A stretch of DNA of 64,000 bases from Duganella sp. sic0402. Lineage in GTDB: Bacteria; Pseudomonadota; Gammaproteobacteria; Burkholderiales; Burkholderiaceae_D. The notes beneath the pieces are model-generated. The model saw only the letters and a list, made by a program, of their open reading frames with translations. It ran no database searches and had not been told where the DNA came from. Where the stretch lies: positions 244,581-308,580 of the forward strand of contig NZ_JAHUWK010000007.1 in NCBI RefSeq assembly GCF_019219065.1. Reading direction: 5' to 3'. Below, piece by piece: positions 43,249 to 51,758 of the stretch (position 1 is the first letter of the stretch; every line of letters begins with the position of its first letter). Made by a program: the position numbers and the translations under genes.

Positions 43249-43898
43249 CAATGAGCCTCCAGCGTCGCCAGCAGCGACGCGGTATGGGCCAAGTGCACTG
43301 ACCTCAATTCTTTCACCATCACTTTTGCCGGATGCGCCATCGCGATCCTCCACTCTTTCCACGATACCGCCGCGCCGCCAGGGAAGACAATCTCGCCATC
43401 CAGCGGCAAATGCTGTGCGTGGCGGGCAAGCGTGACGATGCCATCTTCCAGCTGCTGGCGGTTTGCAGGCTTGAACAGCAAATCAATATCTGATGACGGC
43501 GACACATAGCGCTGCTCAGTCAAGGTCTGCATCGCCAGTGAACCAAACACGCGCAGATCCGGCGCCTCATCGCACAAGGCGGCCAGCGCATCGCACCATA
43601 CACCGGAAGCCGGCAGCGCCGAGCGCAGAGGGATCGCATCCGACGCGCGGGCAATGTGCGAGACGTGAACGCGCAACGCAATGCGCACCTTGACGCCGGC
43701 GGTGTCTGGCGGTAGCGGCAAGCCGAGGCACACTTCGCTGTCCGTGGCCTCCGCGTCCAACCGGCGCGCCACCACAGGCCAATCCTGCTGGCGCCATTGT
43801 GCCAGCGCCGCAGTATGCTGCGGATTCGCAGCCATGGCCGTCTGCCAGCCGTCGGCAGTCAGCCAGGCCAGCGCATGGCGTTCAAGCACGCTGGACAT
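43248..43898 (-). CDS. mdcG: Phosphoribosyl-dephospho-CoA transferase (holo-ACP synthase)
   Basis: 216 residues. The nucleotidyltransferase core is recognisable from VFGSLAMQTLTEQRY and SSDIDLLFKP, with metal-binding acidic residues. It attaches the prosthetic group made by MdcB to the serine of MdcC. The start overlaps the end of mdcE by 17 bases; ATG 43919 and TTG 43922 are alternatives. Family placement is sure, the exact start less so. Confidence 0.9.
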   Translation of the reverse strand: MSSVLERHALAWLTADGWQTAMAANPQHTAALAQWRQQDWPVVARRLDAEATDSEVCLGLPLPPDTAGVKVRIALRVHVSHIARASDAIPLRSALPASGVWCDALAALCDEAPDLRVFGSLAMQTLTEQRYVSPSSDIDLLFKPANRQQLEDGIVTLARHAQHLPLDGEIVFPGGAAVSWKEWRIAMAHPAKVMVKELRSVHLAHTASLLATLEAH

Positions 43899-44598
43899 GG
43901 CTGCCGGTAAGCACCGCATCAATCACCGGCTGCGCCAGACGGCGGCCGCCACGCTGCAAGCCCAGCGCACTGCGTTGATCGCCAGTGGTTTGCTGCGCCA
44001 GCGCCGCGCGCAAATGCGCCGCAAGATCGCCGCTCCAGATCGACTCCAGGCCACCCATGCGCAAATAGTTTTCTGGTCCCGGCGCAAACACCGGATTGCT
44101 TTGCGCTAGCTCGGTCAAGCGCTCTTCCGGCACTTTGGTAATGCGCGCCATTGCTGGCAAACCCATCACGCGAATGGTTGCATCGGGCAAGGCGTAGCAG
44201 GCGTCCGCCATCAAGCCGCTGGTGATAAAACCGCCCGACAGCGCCTGGTCATACACCAGGCCGATAATCTTGTGCCCCTTGCGCCGCGCCAGGTCCACGC
44301 ATTTTCCGAGGTGCGCCATATAGCTATTGATGCCCAGCATCTCATCACGGTGGCGCAGACGCTGGCCTTGTGTATCGATCAACATGAGAATAGGCCGGCC
44401 GGGGAAGTCGCGCACCGTGCGCAAAATCGCCTGCGCTTGCGCCAGCGCGATCTCCACACCAATCGGCGTGTGGCCAGTGGTGCCGATGACCGCCACGTCC
44501 TGGCCATCGACTTTCGCACCGCCGCTCAGGAATTCATTCTGTTCAACGATGGAATGACCTTCCGGGAACAGCGTATCCGCCAGTTTTTTCCAATCCAT
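43882..44598 (-). CDS. mdcE: Malonate decarboxylase gamma subunit
   Basis: 238 residues with a carboxyltransferase/crotonase-type fold. It shows FLSGGAKVDGQDVAVIGTTG, PILMLIDTQGQRLRHRDE and a glycine-rich FITSGLMADACYALP. With MdcD it forms the decarboxylase that releases CO2 from malonyl-S-MdcC. GGGAG is seven bases before the ATG at 44598; it follows mdcD with one base between. Confidence 0.92.
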   Translation of the reverse strand: MDWKKLADTLFPEGHSIVEQNEFLSGGAKVDGQDVAVIGTTGHTPIGVEIALAQAQAILRTVRDFPGRPILMLIDTQGQRLRHRDEMLGINSYMAHLGKCVDLARRKGHKIIGLVYDQALSGGFITSGLMADACYALPDATIRVMGLPAMARITKVPEERLTELAQSNPVFAPGPENYLRMGGLESIWSGDLAAHLRAALAQQTTGDQRSALGLQRGGRRLAQPVIDAVLTGSHVQRA

Positions 44599-44599
44599 C

Positions 44600-45499
44600 T
44601 CAGACTCCCTTGCGTTGCGAAGCCGCCGCGATAAAGCTGTCCACGTCCAGCATCGGAATATTGTCCGCATCCGGCACCTGCATGGCGCTCCAGATGTCGA
44701 CCGGATCGCGCAGCGCGCCATACTGTTGCAGGCGCACTTGCAGCATTTTCTGTTCGGCCTCCAGCGCCTCCAGCGTCAGCCCCGCATCTTGGCCGGCGAA
44801 CGACGCCAACGCCTCCTTGGCCGCCTGGCGGAAGGCCGCAACATCATCGGCGACGATGCGCTGGCAATCGCCCAGCAGGTAACGATGCTTGCCGCCCGAG
44901 GTGCGCCACACCAGTGCGCGGTCGCGCGAATCAAATTCTTCCACGCCGTTGGCGGTTTCGATCACTTCCGGGCCGGACATCGCCAGCCGGCCTTCCTCCG
45001 ACATGACCACCACGTTGGCGCAGCGGGTCACAATGCCCATGCCGCCGAACGCGCCATTCGATCCACCCACCAGCGCAATCACCGGCACGCCAGCGTCGCG
45101 CGCGTCCAGCAGGGCGCGCATCACTTCCGATACGGCGATCAGGCCGGCATTGGCTTCGTGCAGCCGCACGCCGCCTGATTCCACTAACAGCACCACGGCC
45201 GCCACTTTATCTGCGACTGCCTTGCGCAGCAGGCCAACCAGCTTGGCGCCATGCACCTCGCCAACCGCGCCGCCCATGAAAGCGCCTTCCTGCGCCGCCA
45301 CGTAAACCGGCACGCCGCCCAACTGCGCGCTGCCGACTGCCACGCCATCGTCAAACGCCACCGGGGCGTTCAATTGCGGCAGGTGAGGGCTGGTGACGCG
45401 TTCAGACGGTGGCAGGAATTCCTTGAAGCTACCGGTGTCGAATAGCTGTTGCAGGCGCTCGCGCGCGGTCGCTTCCTGATAACTGATCGGGCGGCTCAT
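44600..45499 (-). CDS. mdcD: Malonate decarboxylase beta subunit
   Basis: 299 residues, related to acyl-CoA carboxyltransferase subunits: GGVPVYVAAQEGAFMGGAVG, LLVESGGVRLHEANAGL and IALVGGSNGAFGGMGI. It is the partner of MdcE in decarboxylating malonyl-S-MdcC to acetyl-S-MdcC. ATG overlaps the mdcC stop by four bases (ATGA). The in-frame extension to 45685 would run through mdcC and is rejected. Confidence 0.93.
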   Translation of the reverse strand: MSRPISYQEATARERLQQLFDTGSFKEFLPPSERVTSPHLPQLNAPVAFDDGVAVGSAQLGGVPVYVAAQEGAFMGGAVGEVHGAKLVGLLRKAVADKVAAVVLLVESGGVRLHEANAGLIAVSEVMRALLDARDAGVPVIALVGGSNGAFGGMGIVTRCANVVVMSEEGRLAMSGPEVIETANGVEEFDSRDRALVWRTSGGKHRYLLGDCQRIVADDVAAFRQAAKEALASFAGQDAGLTLEALEAEQKMLQVRLQQYGALRDPVDIWSAMQVPDADNIPMLDVDSFIAAASQRKGV

Positions 45500-45810
45500 C
45501 GGGTTTCTCCCAGCATGGTTTCCACTGCCTGGTCCAGCCGCAGACTGACCACGGCCGGCGTGGCGCCCATGTCGTTGATCGAAATGCGGGTGTCGGCCAG
45601 CTGCCAGCGCGTGTTGAAGTCGCTGATTACCGCCTGCCAGATCGGCCCGAAGCCGACAGCGGCCGTGGTGATCTCGACGCTGCACGCGCCATTCAGATCG
45701 GCGGGTTCGATCAGCACTTCCAGATTGCCCGAACCGACCACGCCCACTACCTCCGGCGATGCAGACAGGCGACGGATGCCTTGTTCAAAACGATAATTGA
45801 GAGTTTCCAT
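45496..45810 (-). CDS. mdcC: Malonate decarboxylase acyl carrier protein (delta subunit)
   Basis: 104 residues. The segment VVGVVGSGNLEVLIEP contains Ser27, matching the serine that carries the phosphoribosyl-dephospho-CoA arm in characterised MdcC proteins. This ACP shuttles acetyl and malonyl groups between MdcA, MdcD/E and MdcH. It lies 11 bases after mdcA and overlaps mdcD by four. Confidence 0.93.
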   Translation of the reverse strand: METLNYRFEQGIRRLSASPEVVGVVGSGNLEVLIEPADLNGACSVEITTAAVGFGPIWQAVISDFNTRWQLADTRISINDMGATPAVVSLRLDQAVETMLGETR

Positions 45811-45821
45811 CGTAGTGCTCC

Positions 45822-47474
45822 TTACCAGTTGCGGAAACGCTTGGGCGGATTGTACAAACCGCCCGATGCGCGCACCAGGTCTTTCATATTACGCGCCGCC
45901 AGCAGGTCGCGCGTGGCCAGCCGCTTGTCGATGCCCAGATCCTCGGCGCGCGTGATCACGCCACGGTCGCGCAGATTTTCCACTGCACGCTTGTCGCGCG
46001 ACAGGCCCACCGGTGTATAACCCGCCACGCCGCGGATGGCCTGTTCACGTTCCTCGTCGGTGCGGCACAGCAGCAGGTTGGCAATGCCTTCTTCGGTCAG
46101 GATGTGGGTCACATCATCACCGTAGATCATTACCGGCGGAATGGCCATCTTCGCTTGTTCCATCAGTTCCCACGCATCCAGCTTGTCGACAAAAGCCGGC
46201 TGCATGTGTTCGCGGAAGGTTTCCACCATCTGCACCACAAGCTTCTGGCCGCGCGGAATGGTGTTGCGGCCCGCGCGCGCCTGCTCACCGGCCTTCAGCC
46301 ACGCCGGGCTGGCGTGACGCCGGCCGCGCGCATCCGCGCCCATATTGGAAGCGCCGCCGAAGCCGGAGATACGGCCCGCCGTCGCGGTGGAGGAATTGCC
46401 CTGCAAATCGATCTGCAAGGTCGAGCCGATGAACATATCGCAGGCATAGTGTCCGGCCGCCTGGCACATGGCGCGGTTGCTGCGCATACTGCCGTCCGGG
46501 CCAATCGCAAACACATCCGGCCGCGCATGGATGTAATCCTCCATGCCCAGCTCCGAGCCGAATGAATGGATGGAGGTGACGAAGCCTGCTTCAATCGCCG
46601 GTATCAGCGCCGGGTGCGGATTCAGCGCCCAGTGCTTACCGATCTTACCGCGCAAGCCCAGCGACTCGGCATAGGTCGGCAGCAGCAGTTCAATAGCAGC
46701 GGTATCGAAGCCGATGCCGTGGTTCAGCCGCTGCACCCCGTACTCGGCGTAGATGCCCTTGATAGCCATCATCGCCATCAGCACCTGGATCTCCGAAATC
46801 TGCGCCGGGTCGCGGGTGAACAGCGGCTCGATGTAGTAAGGACGCGGCGACTGCACCACAAAGTCTACCCAGTCGCCAGGCACGTCGACGCGCGGCACCT
46901 GGTCCACCAGCTTGTTGACCTGGACGATGACGATGCCTTGCTTGAACGCCGTCGCTTCAACAATGGCCGGCGTGTCCTCGGTGTTCGGGCCGGTGTACAG
47001 ATTGCCGTGCCGGTCGGCCGCTTCCGCCGCGATCAGGCAGACGCGCGGCGGCAGGTCGATGAAGTAGCGGCTGAACAGTTCCAGATAGGTGTGGATGGCG
47101 CCGATATTCAGCTTGCCGGCCGAAGCCAGCCGCGCCACCCGCGCCGCCTGAGGGCCGGAGAAGGAAAAATCCAGCCGCGAGGCGACGCCCCGCTCGAAGA
47201 CATCCAGATGTTCCGGCAATGCCAGTACCGACTGCAGCATATGCAAGTCGTTGACGCGTGCCGGATCGAGGTTGGCCAGCGCATGGCCGAGGAAATCGGC
47301 CTGCTTCTGGTTATTGCCTTCGAGGCAGACGCGGTCGCCGCATTCGACGACCGCATGCAGCAGATCGGCGATGCGCGCGGCCGGCAGGCTTTTGCCGTCC
47401 AGCTGATTGCCCAATGCGGTACGGGCGCGCTGCAATCGCGCATCGCGATTTTGCTGCAAGGTGTTCCAGGACAT
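45822..47474 (-). CDS. mdcA: Malonate decarboxylase alpha subunit (acetyl-S-ACP:malonate transferase)
   Basis: 550 residues, full length for the family, which belongs to the CoA-transferase-like fold. Runs such as GFGGASNMGADARGRRHASP near residue 375 and HGIGFDTAAIELLLPTYAES near residue 255 are strongly conserved in MdcA. It exchanges malonate for acetate on MdcC, releasing acetate and forming malonyl-S-MdcC. It begins one base after the TRAP large-permease stop, so transport and catabolism genes are one operon. Confidence 0.95.
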   Translation of the reverse strand: MSWNTLQQNRDARLQRARTALGNQLDGKSLPAARIADLLHAVVECGDRVCLEGNNQKQADFLGHALANLDPARVNDLHMLQSVLALPEHLDVFERGVASRLDFSFSGPQAARVARLASAGKLNIGAIHTYLELFSRYFIDLPPRVCLIAAEAADRHGNLYTGPNTEDTPAIVEATAFKQGIVIVQVNKLVDQVPRVDVPGDWVDFVVQSPRPYYIEPLFTRDPAQISEIQVLMAMMAIKGIYAEYGVQRLNHGIGFDTAAIELLLPTYAESLGLRGKIGKHWALNPHPALIPAIEAGFVTSIHSFGSELGMEDYIHARPDVFAIGPDGSMRSNRAMCQAAGHYACDMFIGSTLQIDLQGNSSTATAGRISGFGGASNMGADARGRRHASPAWLKAGEQARAGRNTIPRGQKLVVQMVETFREHMQPAFVDKLDAWELMEQAKMAIPPVMIYGDDVTHILTEEGIANLLLCRTDEEREQAIRGVAGYTPVGLSRDKRAVENLRDRGVITRAEDLGIDKRLATRDLLAARNMKDLVRASGGLYNPPKRFRNW

Positions 47475-47475
47475 T

Positions 47476-48825
47476 TTATTTTGCTCCCATAATCATGTCA
47501 GGCAGGCCGGTTGCAATCGACGGGAAGAGGCATAGCAGCAGCACTGCAACCACCATCAGCAACAGGAAGGGGAACACGCCCCAGATCACATCCTTTAAAG
47601 GAATGTCCGGCGCGATGTTCTTGATGACGAATATGTTTAGCCCCACCGGCGGGTGGATCAGCCCCATCTCCATCACCACCGTCATGACGATGCCGAACCA
47701 GATCAGGTCAAAACCGGCTTCGCGCAGCGGCGGCAGGATGATGGGTGCGGTCATCAGGATGATCGAGACTGGCGGCAGGAAGAAGCCGAAGACCACCACC
47801 ATCAATAGTATCACCGCCAGCAGCACCCATTTTGACAGGTGCAGTTCCACTACCCACGCAGCGGCTGATTGGCTGATGTGCAGATAACTCATCACATAGG
47901 AATACAGCAGCGACATGCCGATAATCAGCAGCAGCATGGTCGATTCCTTGATCGACGAGCCGAGGATGGGCGACAGGTCCTTGGGCTTCCACACGCCGTA
48001 GATCACTGCCAGCAGTGCCAGCGCCAGCAGCGCTCCCAGGCCGGCGGTTTCGGACGGCGTGGCGAAGCCACCGTACAGCGCCACCATCACGCCGATCAGC
48101 AGTACGATGAAAGGCAGCACGCGCGGCAGCATTTCCACTTTTTCACGCAGCGTGAAATGCTCGTCTTCCAGATAGGCCGATTTTTCGCCGCCTTTCTGGT
48201 AGATATCCAGCGCCAGGCGGTATTCCTTGCGGGCGCGGTAGACGGCGTAGCCGGCAAACAGCACCACCAGCAGGATGCCAGGCCCGATACCGGCCAGGAA
48301 CAACCGTCCCAGCGACTGCTCGGCCGCCACCGCGTACAGGATCATGGTGATCGACGGCGGCAGCAGAATGCCCAGTGTGCCGCCGGCCGCGATGATACCG
48401 GCCGCGAAGCCAGGCGAGTAGCCGCGCTTGCGCATTTCCGGAATGCCGGCCGAACCGATTGCCGAGCAGGTGGCAGGCGAGGAGCCAGCCATTGCCGCGA
48501 ACAGGGCACAGGCAAACACGTTGGCGATACCCAGGCCGCCGGGGATCTTGTGCATCCACGTATGAATCGCGGAGTACAGGTCGCGCCCGGCCGGCGATTT
48601 GCCGATGGCCGCCCCCTTCAGGATAAACAGCGGTATCGACAGCAGCGTGATCGACGCCATTTCTTCGTAGACGTTTTGCGTCACTGTATCTAGCGACGAA
48701 GCTGGCATGAAGAAGTACATAAAGCCGGTGGCGACGATACCCAGCGCGAAGGCAATCGGCATCCCGGAGAACATCACCACCAGCGTGACGGCGCCGTACA
48801 GCGCGCCTAAAGTCAGTTCACTCAT
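47476..48825 (-). CDS. TRAP transporter large permease (DctM type), likely malonate
   Basis: 449 residues with about twelve helices and the DctM signature region: GSSPATCSAIGSAGIPEMRKRG near residue 125 and GILLPPSITMILYAV near residue 160. The start overlaps the DctQ stop (ATGA). Placement directly before mdcA indicates malonate as the transported acid. This replaces the MdcLM or MadLM carriers found with other malonate decarboxylase operons. Confidence 0.9.
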   Translation of the reverse strand: MSELTLGALYGAVTLVVMFSGMPIAFALGIVATGFMYFFMPASSLDTVTQNVYEEMASITLLSIPLFILKGAAIGKSPAGRDLYSAIHTWMHKIPGGLGIANVFACALFAAMAGSSPATCSAIGSAGIPEMRKRGYSPGFAAGIIAAGGTLGILLPPSITMILYAVAAEQSLGRLFLAGIGPGILLVVLFAGYAVYRARKEYRLALDIYQKGGEKSAYLEDEHFTLREKVEMLPRVLPFIVLLIGVMVALYGGFATPSETAGLGALLALALLAVIYGVWKPKDLSPILGSSIKESTMLLLIIGMSLLYSYVMSYLHISQSAAAWVVELHLSKWVLLAVILLMVVVFGFFLPPVSIILMTAPIILPPLREAGFDLIWFGIVMTVVMEMGLIHPPVGLNIFVIKNIAPDIPLKDVIWGVFPFLLLMVVAVLLLCLFPSIATGLPDMIMGAK

Positions 48826-49379
48826 GCGGAAGGCTCCGATTTGTTGGTGAGGCGGGCGAGCGTTTGCAGCAGCAGTTGCAGCGTGAGCAGCGTCATGCCG
48901 GCAGCCATCATGGAGTAGGGTATCCACAGCGGCGGCGCAAAAGTGGAGGAGGTAGTCTGGCCGTCGACCCAGGCTTCGTGGAACAGCATCCACGATTTCC
49001 AGGTGAAGAAGGCGCAAAACAGCGTTGATGCCAGGTCTACCACGAACAGCCGCACCGCATTCACGCGGCGCGGCAGCAGGCCGGCGATGGCTTCAATGCC
49101 GATATGGCCGCGATGGTACTGGACGAAGGCAGTGGTGAAGAAGGTCACGCCAACCAGCATGAACACCGAGGCTTCATCCTGCCAGTCAGTGGGCGCGTGG
49201 AAGAAATAACGCGACACCACCGAATACGTCAGCACGATGGCGGTCAGCACCAGCGCCATCATTGACAGCACCATCAAGCCGCGATTCAGCTTGTCCAGCG
49301 CCGCCGTTAGCGCCGCGATGATGGCGTTGTCCGGCGGCGCCGGCCCGCGCGGCGGTGCGAGATCTACGCCGTGGCTCAC
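48822..49379 (-). CDS. TRAP transporter small permease (DctQ type)
   Basis: 185 residues, four predicted helices, with DWQDEASVFMLVGVTFFTTAF and YHRGHIGIEAIAGLLP, typical of the DctQ family. It pairs with the DctM subunit, with which it overlaps by 4 bases. The substrate-binding protein gene overlaps its start by 4 bases as well, so P-Q-M are coupled. Confidence 0.9.
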   Translation of the reverse strand: MSHGVDLAPPRGPAPPDNAIIAALTAALDKLNRGLMVLSMMALVLTAIVLTYSVVSRYFFHAPTDWQDEASVFMLVGVTFFTTAFVQYHRGHIGIEAIAGLLPRRVNAVRLFVVDLASTLFCAFFTWKSWMLFHEAWVDGQTTSSTFAPPLWIPYSMMAAGMTLLTLQLLLQTLARLTNKSEPSA

Positions 49380-50392
49380 AGCGTTTTCTCCGCCAGTTTA
49401 AGCAGGTTGGCGCAGCTGGCGTTCTTTTCGCCGTAGTCCTTCCATGCGGTGGCACGGGCGATGGTCTGCCATTTTTTCAGCGATGCCGCGCTCATGTCGG
49501 CCACTTTGGCGCCGGCCTTCTGATAGACCACGGCGACTTGCTGGTCGTCTTCCTTCGAGGATTTGAGCGCAAACGTTTCCAGCTCGGCGCCGACCGCGAG
49601 GATCAGTTGCTGCTGGTCCTTCGGCAGCTTGTCGAAGATGGCGCGCGACATCATCAGTGGTTCCAGCATGAACCAGTAGGAGCCGGTGCGGCCGGTGACC
49701 AGCGCCTTCGATACCTCTTCAAGGCGGAATGAGATCAGCGAGGTGGACGAGGTCAGCGCCGCTTCCATGGCGCCGGTCTGCATGGCGGCATAGATTTCAT
49801 TGGACGGCAGCGTGACCACGGCGGCGCCGGCGGCCTTCAGCATCATGTCCATTTCACGCGAGCCGCCACGGATTTTCATGCCCTTGGCGTCGTCCGGATC
49901 GAGTACCGGCTTGGTGCGCGAAGCCATGCCGCCAGCCTGCCAGATCCAGCTGACCATGACGATGCCCTTGTCGTACAGGATGCGCGACAGTTCCTTGCCG
50001 ACTTCGGCGTTCTTCCAGCCGTAGGCTTGGTCGTAGGAGGTGACCAGGCCGGGCATCAGGCCGATATTCACTTCCGGGACTTCGCCGCCGGCGTACGACA
50101 GCGGCACCAGCGACAGATCCAGCGCGCCCTTGCGCATGGCGGAGAACTGGGCGTTGGTCTTCATCAGCGACGAGCCGGGATAGACCGCGAATTTCAACGC
50201 GCCTTTCGAGCGCTTTTCCACTTCCGCCGAAAACATGCGCGTCAGGCGGTCACGGAAGTCGCCTTCAGTGAGGGTGCCGCCAGGGAATTGATGGGAAATC
50301 TTGAGCGAGGTTTGGGCCCAAGCAGTTTGCTGCAACAACAACGGGCTAGCGGCGATCGCTGCTAGTACGGACCGGCGGGTGATGGCACTCAT
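49376..50392 (-). CDS. TRAP transporter substrate-binding protein (DctP type), likely malonate
   Basis: 338 residues. The N-terminus ITRRSVLAAIAASPLLLQQTA is an export signal with a twin-arginine flavour, cut near TAWA. The DctP fold shows ISHQFPGGTLTEGDFRDRL, and a conserved arginine (in MKIRGGSREMDMMLKAAGA) is expected to bind the substrate carboxylate. It is the first gene of the malonate operon, facing the divergent GntR regulator across 124 bases. GGAGG stands before the start. Confidence 0.9.
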   Translation of the reverse strand: MSAITRRSVLAAIAASPLLLQQTAWAQTSLKISHQFPGGTLTEGDFRDRLTRMFSAEVEKRSKGALKFAVYPGSSLMKTNAQFSAMRKGALDLSLVPLSYAGGEVPEVNIGLMPGLVTSYDQAYGWKNAEVGKELSRILYDKGIVMVSWIWQAGGMASRTKPVLDPDDAKGMKIRGGSREMDMMLKAAGAAVVTLPSNEIYAAMQTGAMEAALTSSTSLISFRLEEVSKALVTGRTGSYWFMLEPLMMSRAIFDKLPKDQQQLILAVGAELETFALKSSKEDDQQVAVVYQKAGAKVADMSAASLKKWQTIARATAWKDYGEKNASCANLLKLAEKTL

Positions 50393-50461
50393 ACGTCCTC
50401 CAAGGGTTGATGTACGGAAACATTATCATTATTCGCATTTGATATGCAATAACCTTTTTTG

Positions 50462-50469
50462 TGTATACA
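50462..50469. promoter_or_regulatory. Probable malonate-regulator operator (TGTATACA)
   Basis: Perfect palindrome TGTATACA within TTGTGTATACAAG, between dctP and the GntR gene. The characterised MdcY operator ATTGTATACAAT shares this core. It sits just upstream of the regulator's -35 element and about 70 bases before dctP, so one bound dimer could control both directions. Confidence 0.6.
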
Positions 50470-50479
50470 AGAATAGCGG

Positions 50480-50507
50480 TTGCGAATACATTGTCAAGCG
50501 ATATAAT
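50480..50507 (+). promoter_or_regulatory. Sigma-70-like promoter of the GntR regulator
   Basis: TTGCGA (50480-50485), 16-base spacer, TATAAT (50502-50507). The expected start of transcription is about 50513-50515, only two to four bases before the ATG at 50517, so the mRNA may be nearly leaderless. No ribosome site is visible before that ATG. Confidence 0.6.
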
Positions 50508-50516
50508 GACCACATC

Positions 50517-51179
50517 ATGACGACACACTCCGCCAACCTCCGTGAACAGATCGAAGAAATGATCGCTGTAGGCCAGTTGAAGCCGGGCCAGCATCTGGAC
50601 GAAACCGAGCTGGCCGCGCGCTTTGGCGTGTCCCGCACGCCGATCCGCGAGACGCTGATACAGCTATCGTCGATGGGGCTGGTGGTGATACGTCCACGGC
50701 GCGGCGCCATCGTGGCGGAGCTTGGGCCGCAGCAGCTGGTGGAAATGTTCGAGGTGATGTCGGAACTGGAGTCGACCTGCGGCCGCCTGGCTGCGCGCCG
50801 TATGACGCCGGAGGAGCAGCAGGCCTTGCTGGCTGCGCACCAGGCCTGCCAGGCCGCGCTGGATGCGCAGGAGCCGGACACTTACTATTATCAGAACGAG
50901 ATTTTTCACGAGGCGATTTACGCCGGCAGCCACAATCAGTTCCTGATCGAGCAGACGCGCGCGCTATATCGACGCCTGCGTCCTTACCGCCGCCTGCAAC
51001 TGCGCGTGCGCAATCGCCTGGCCAATTCCTACAACGAGCATGACGGCGTGGTGAAAGCCATTTTGGATGGCGACGGCGAACTGGCGGCGCAGCTGCTGCG
51101 CGAGCACGTCATGATTCAGGGGCAGCGCTTTTCCGACTTGATGGCGTCGCTGCCGCAGCTGCGGCAGGACGCGGCATAG
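50517..51179 (+). CDS. GntR/FCD regulator of malonate utilisation (MdcY/MatR-like)
   Basis: 220 residues. The GntR winged helix covers about residues 1-70 (LDETELAARFGVSRTPIRE), and the FCD effector domain about 80-205 with histidines spaced as metal or ligand residues (NEIFHEAIYAGSHNQFL). It is divergent from the TRAP-mdc operon with a TGTATACA site between, as in known malonate systems where malonate relieves repression. The longer in-frame reading from 50301 crosses the promoter and the dctP gene and is rejected. Confidence 0.88.
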   Translation: MTTHSANLREQIEEMIAVGQLKPGQHLDETELAARFGVSRTPIRETLIQLSSMGLVVIRPRRGAIVAELGPQQLVEMFEVMSELESTCGRLAARRMTPEEQQALLAAHQACQAALDAQEPDTYYYQNEIFHEAIYAGSHNQFLIEQTRALYRRLRPYRRLQLRVRNRLANSYNEHDGVVKAILDGDGELAAQLLREHVMIQGQRFSDLMASLPQLRQDAA

Positions 51180-51182
51180 CCT

Positions 51183-51758
51183 TTAAGGCGAAGGCGGTAT
51201 CGCCGGCAGGCGCGGGAATTTTTCAGCCGGATACCAGAACGTCTTGTGGCACGCCTCGCATGCGTGATCCAGGCCATCACCCAATTTCATCAGCGACTCC
51301 ACATCGCGCTTGTCGCTGGCCTTCAGCAGCTGCTGCGACGCGTCGCGCAAGTTCAAGGCCAGCGCATTGAAGGCGCTGCGATTGGTATCAATCTGACGCT
51401 GCACTTCCGCCGAGCTGTAAACACCGGGACCGGCCGACTCAAACGGCTTATCGGTGACTCTGCGGTCCGCTATCAACAACATATTGCTGGCCTCCAGCAG
51501 ACGCAATGCGGCGCGGCGTTGCGCTTCCCAGTCTTTCTCGGTTCTGGGATAGTTCTCGATCACCCCCTCCTTGGTGGCGATGGTGCCGGTAGCGTGCCAG
51601 ATCACATCGGCTTCCGGATCAATGATGTGATTCATCGCATCCTGCAAAGTGACCTGCGCCACCGGCTTTACCGTTTCCGTTTGCTGCTGGCACGCCGCCA
51701 GCAGCGCGAACGCCGCCAGCGCTGTCGCGCGTCGTATCGTGTGTTTGCGCATGATCAT
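51183..51758 (-). CDS. CxxCH lipoprotein, cytochrome c-prime-like
   Basis: 191 residues. A lipobox LLAAC (Cys23) predicts a lipid anchor. The rest is largely helical, with a single haem-c attachment motif CEACH (Cys167, Cys170, His171) close to the C-terminus, as in class II cytochromes c, whose haem site is also at the end of a four-helix bundle. Likely a periplasm-facing electron carrier or haem sensor. The start overlaps the previous gene's stop in ATGA. It is the last gene of a three-gene unit with two paralogous secreted proteins of unknown function. Confidence 0.7.
   Translation of the reverse strand: MIMRKHTIRRATALAAFALLAACQQQTETVKPVAQVTLQDAMNHIIDPEADVIWHATGTIATKEGVIENYPRTEKDWEAQRRAALRLLEASNMLLIADRRVTDKPFESAGPGVYSSAEVQRQIDTNRSAFNALALNLRDASQQLLKASDKRDVESLMKLGDGLDHACEACHKTFWYPAEKFPRLPAIPPSP

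Noticed and set aside
43249..43362. N-terminal extension of mdcB
   Set aside because: It lies inside mdcG in another frame; the TGATG junction gives a coupled start at 43248.
50301..50516. N-terminal extension of the GntR regulator
   Set aside because: It would read through the dctP start, the operator and a good promoter; the GntR domain begins just after ATG 50517.
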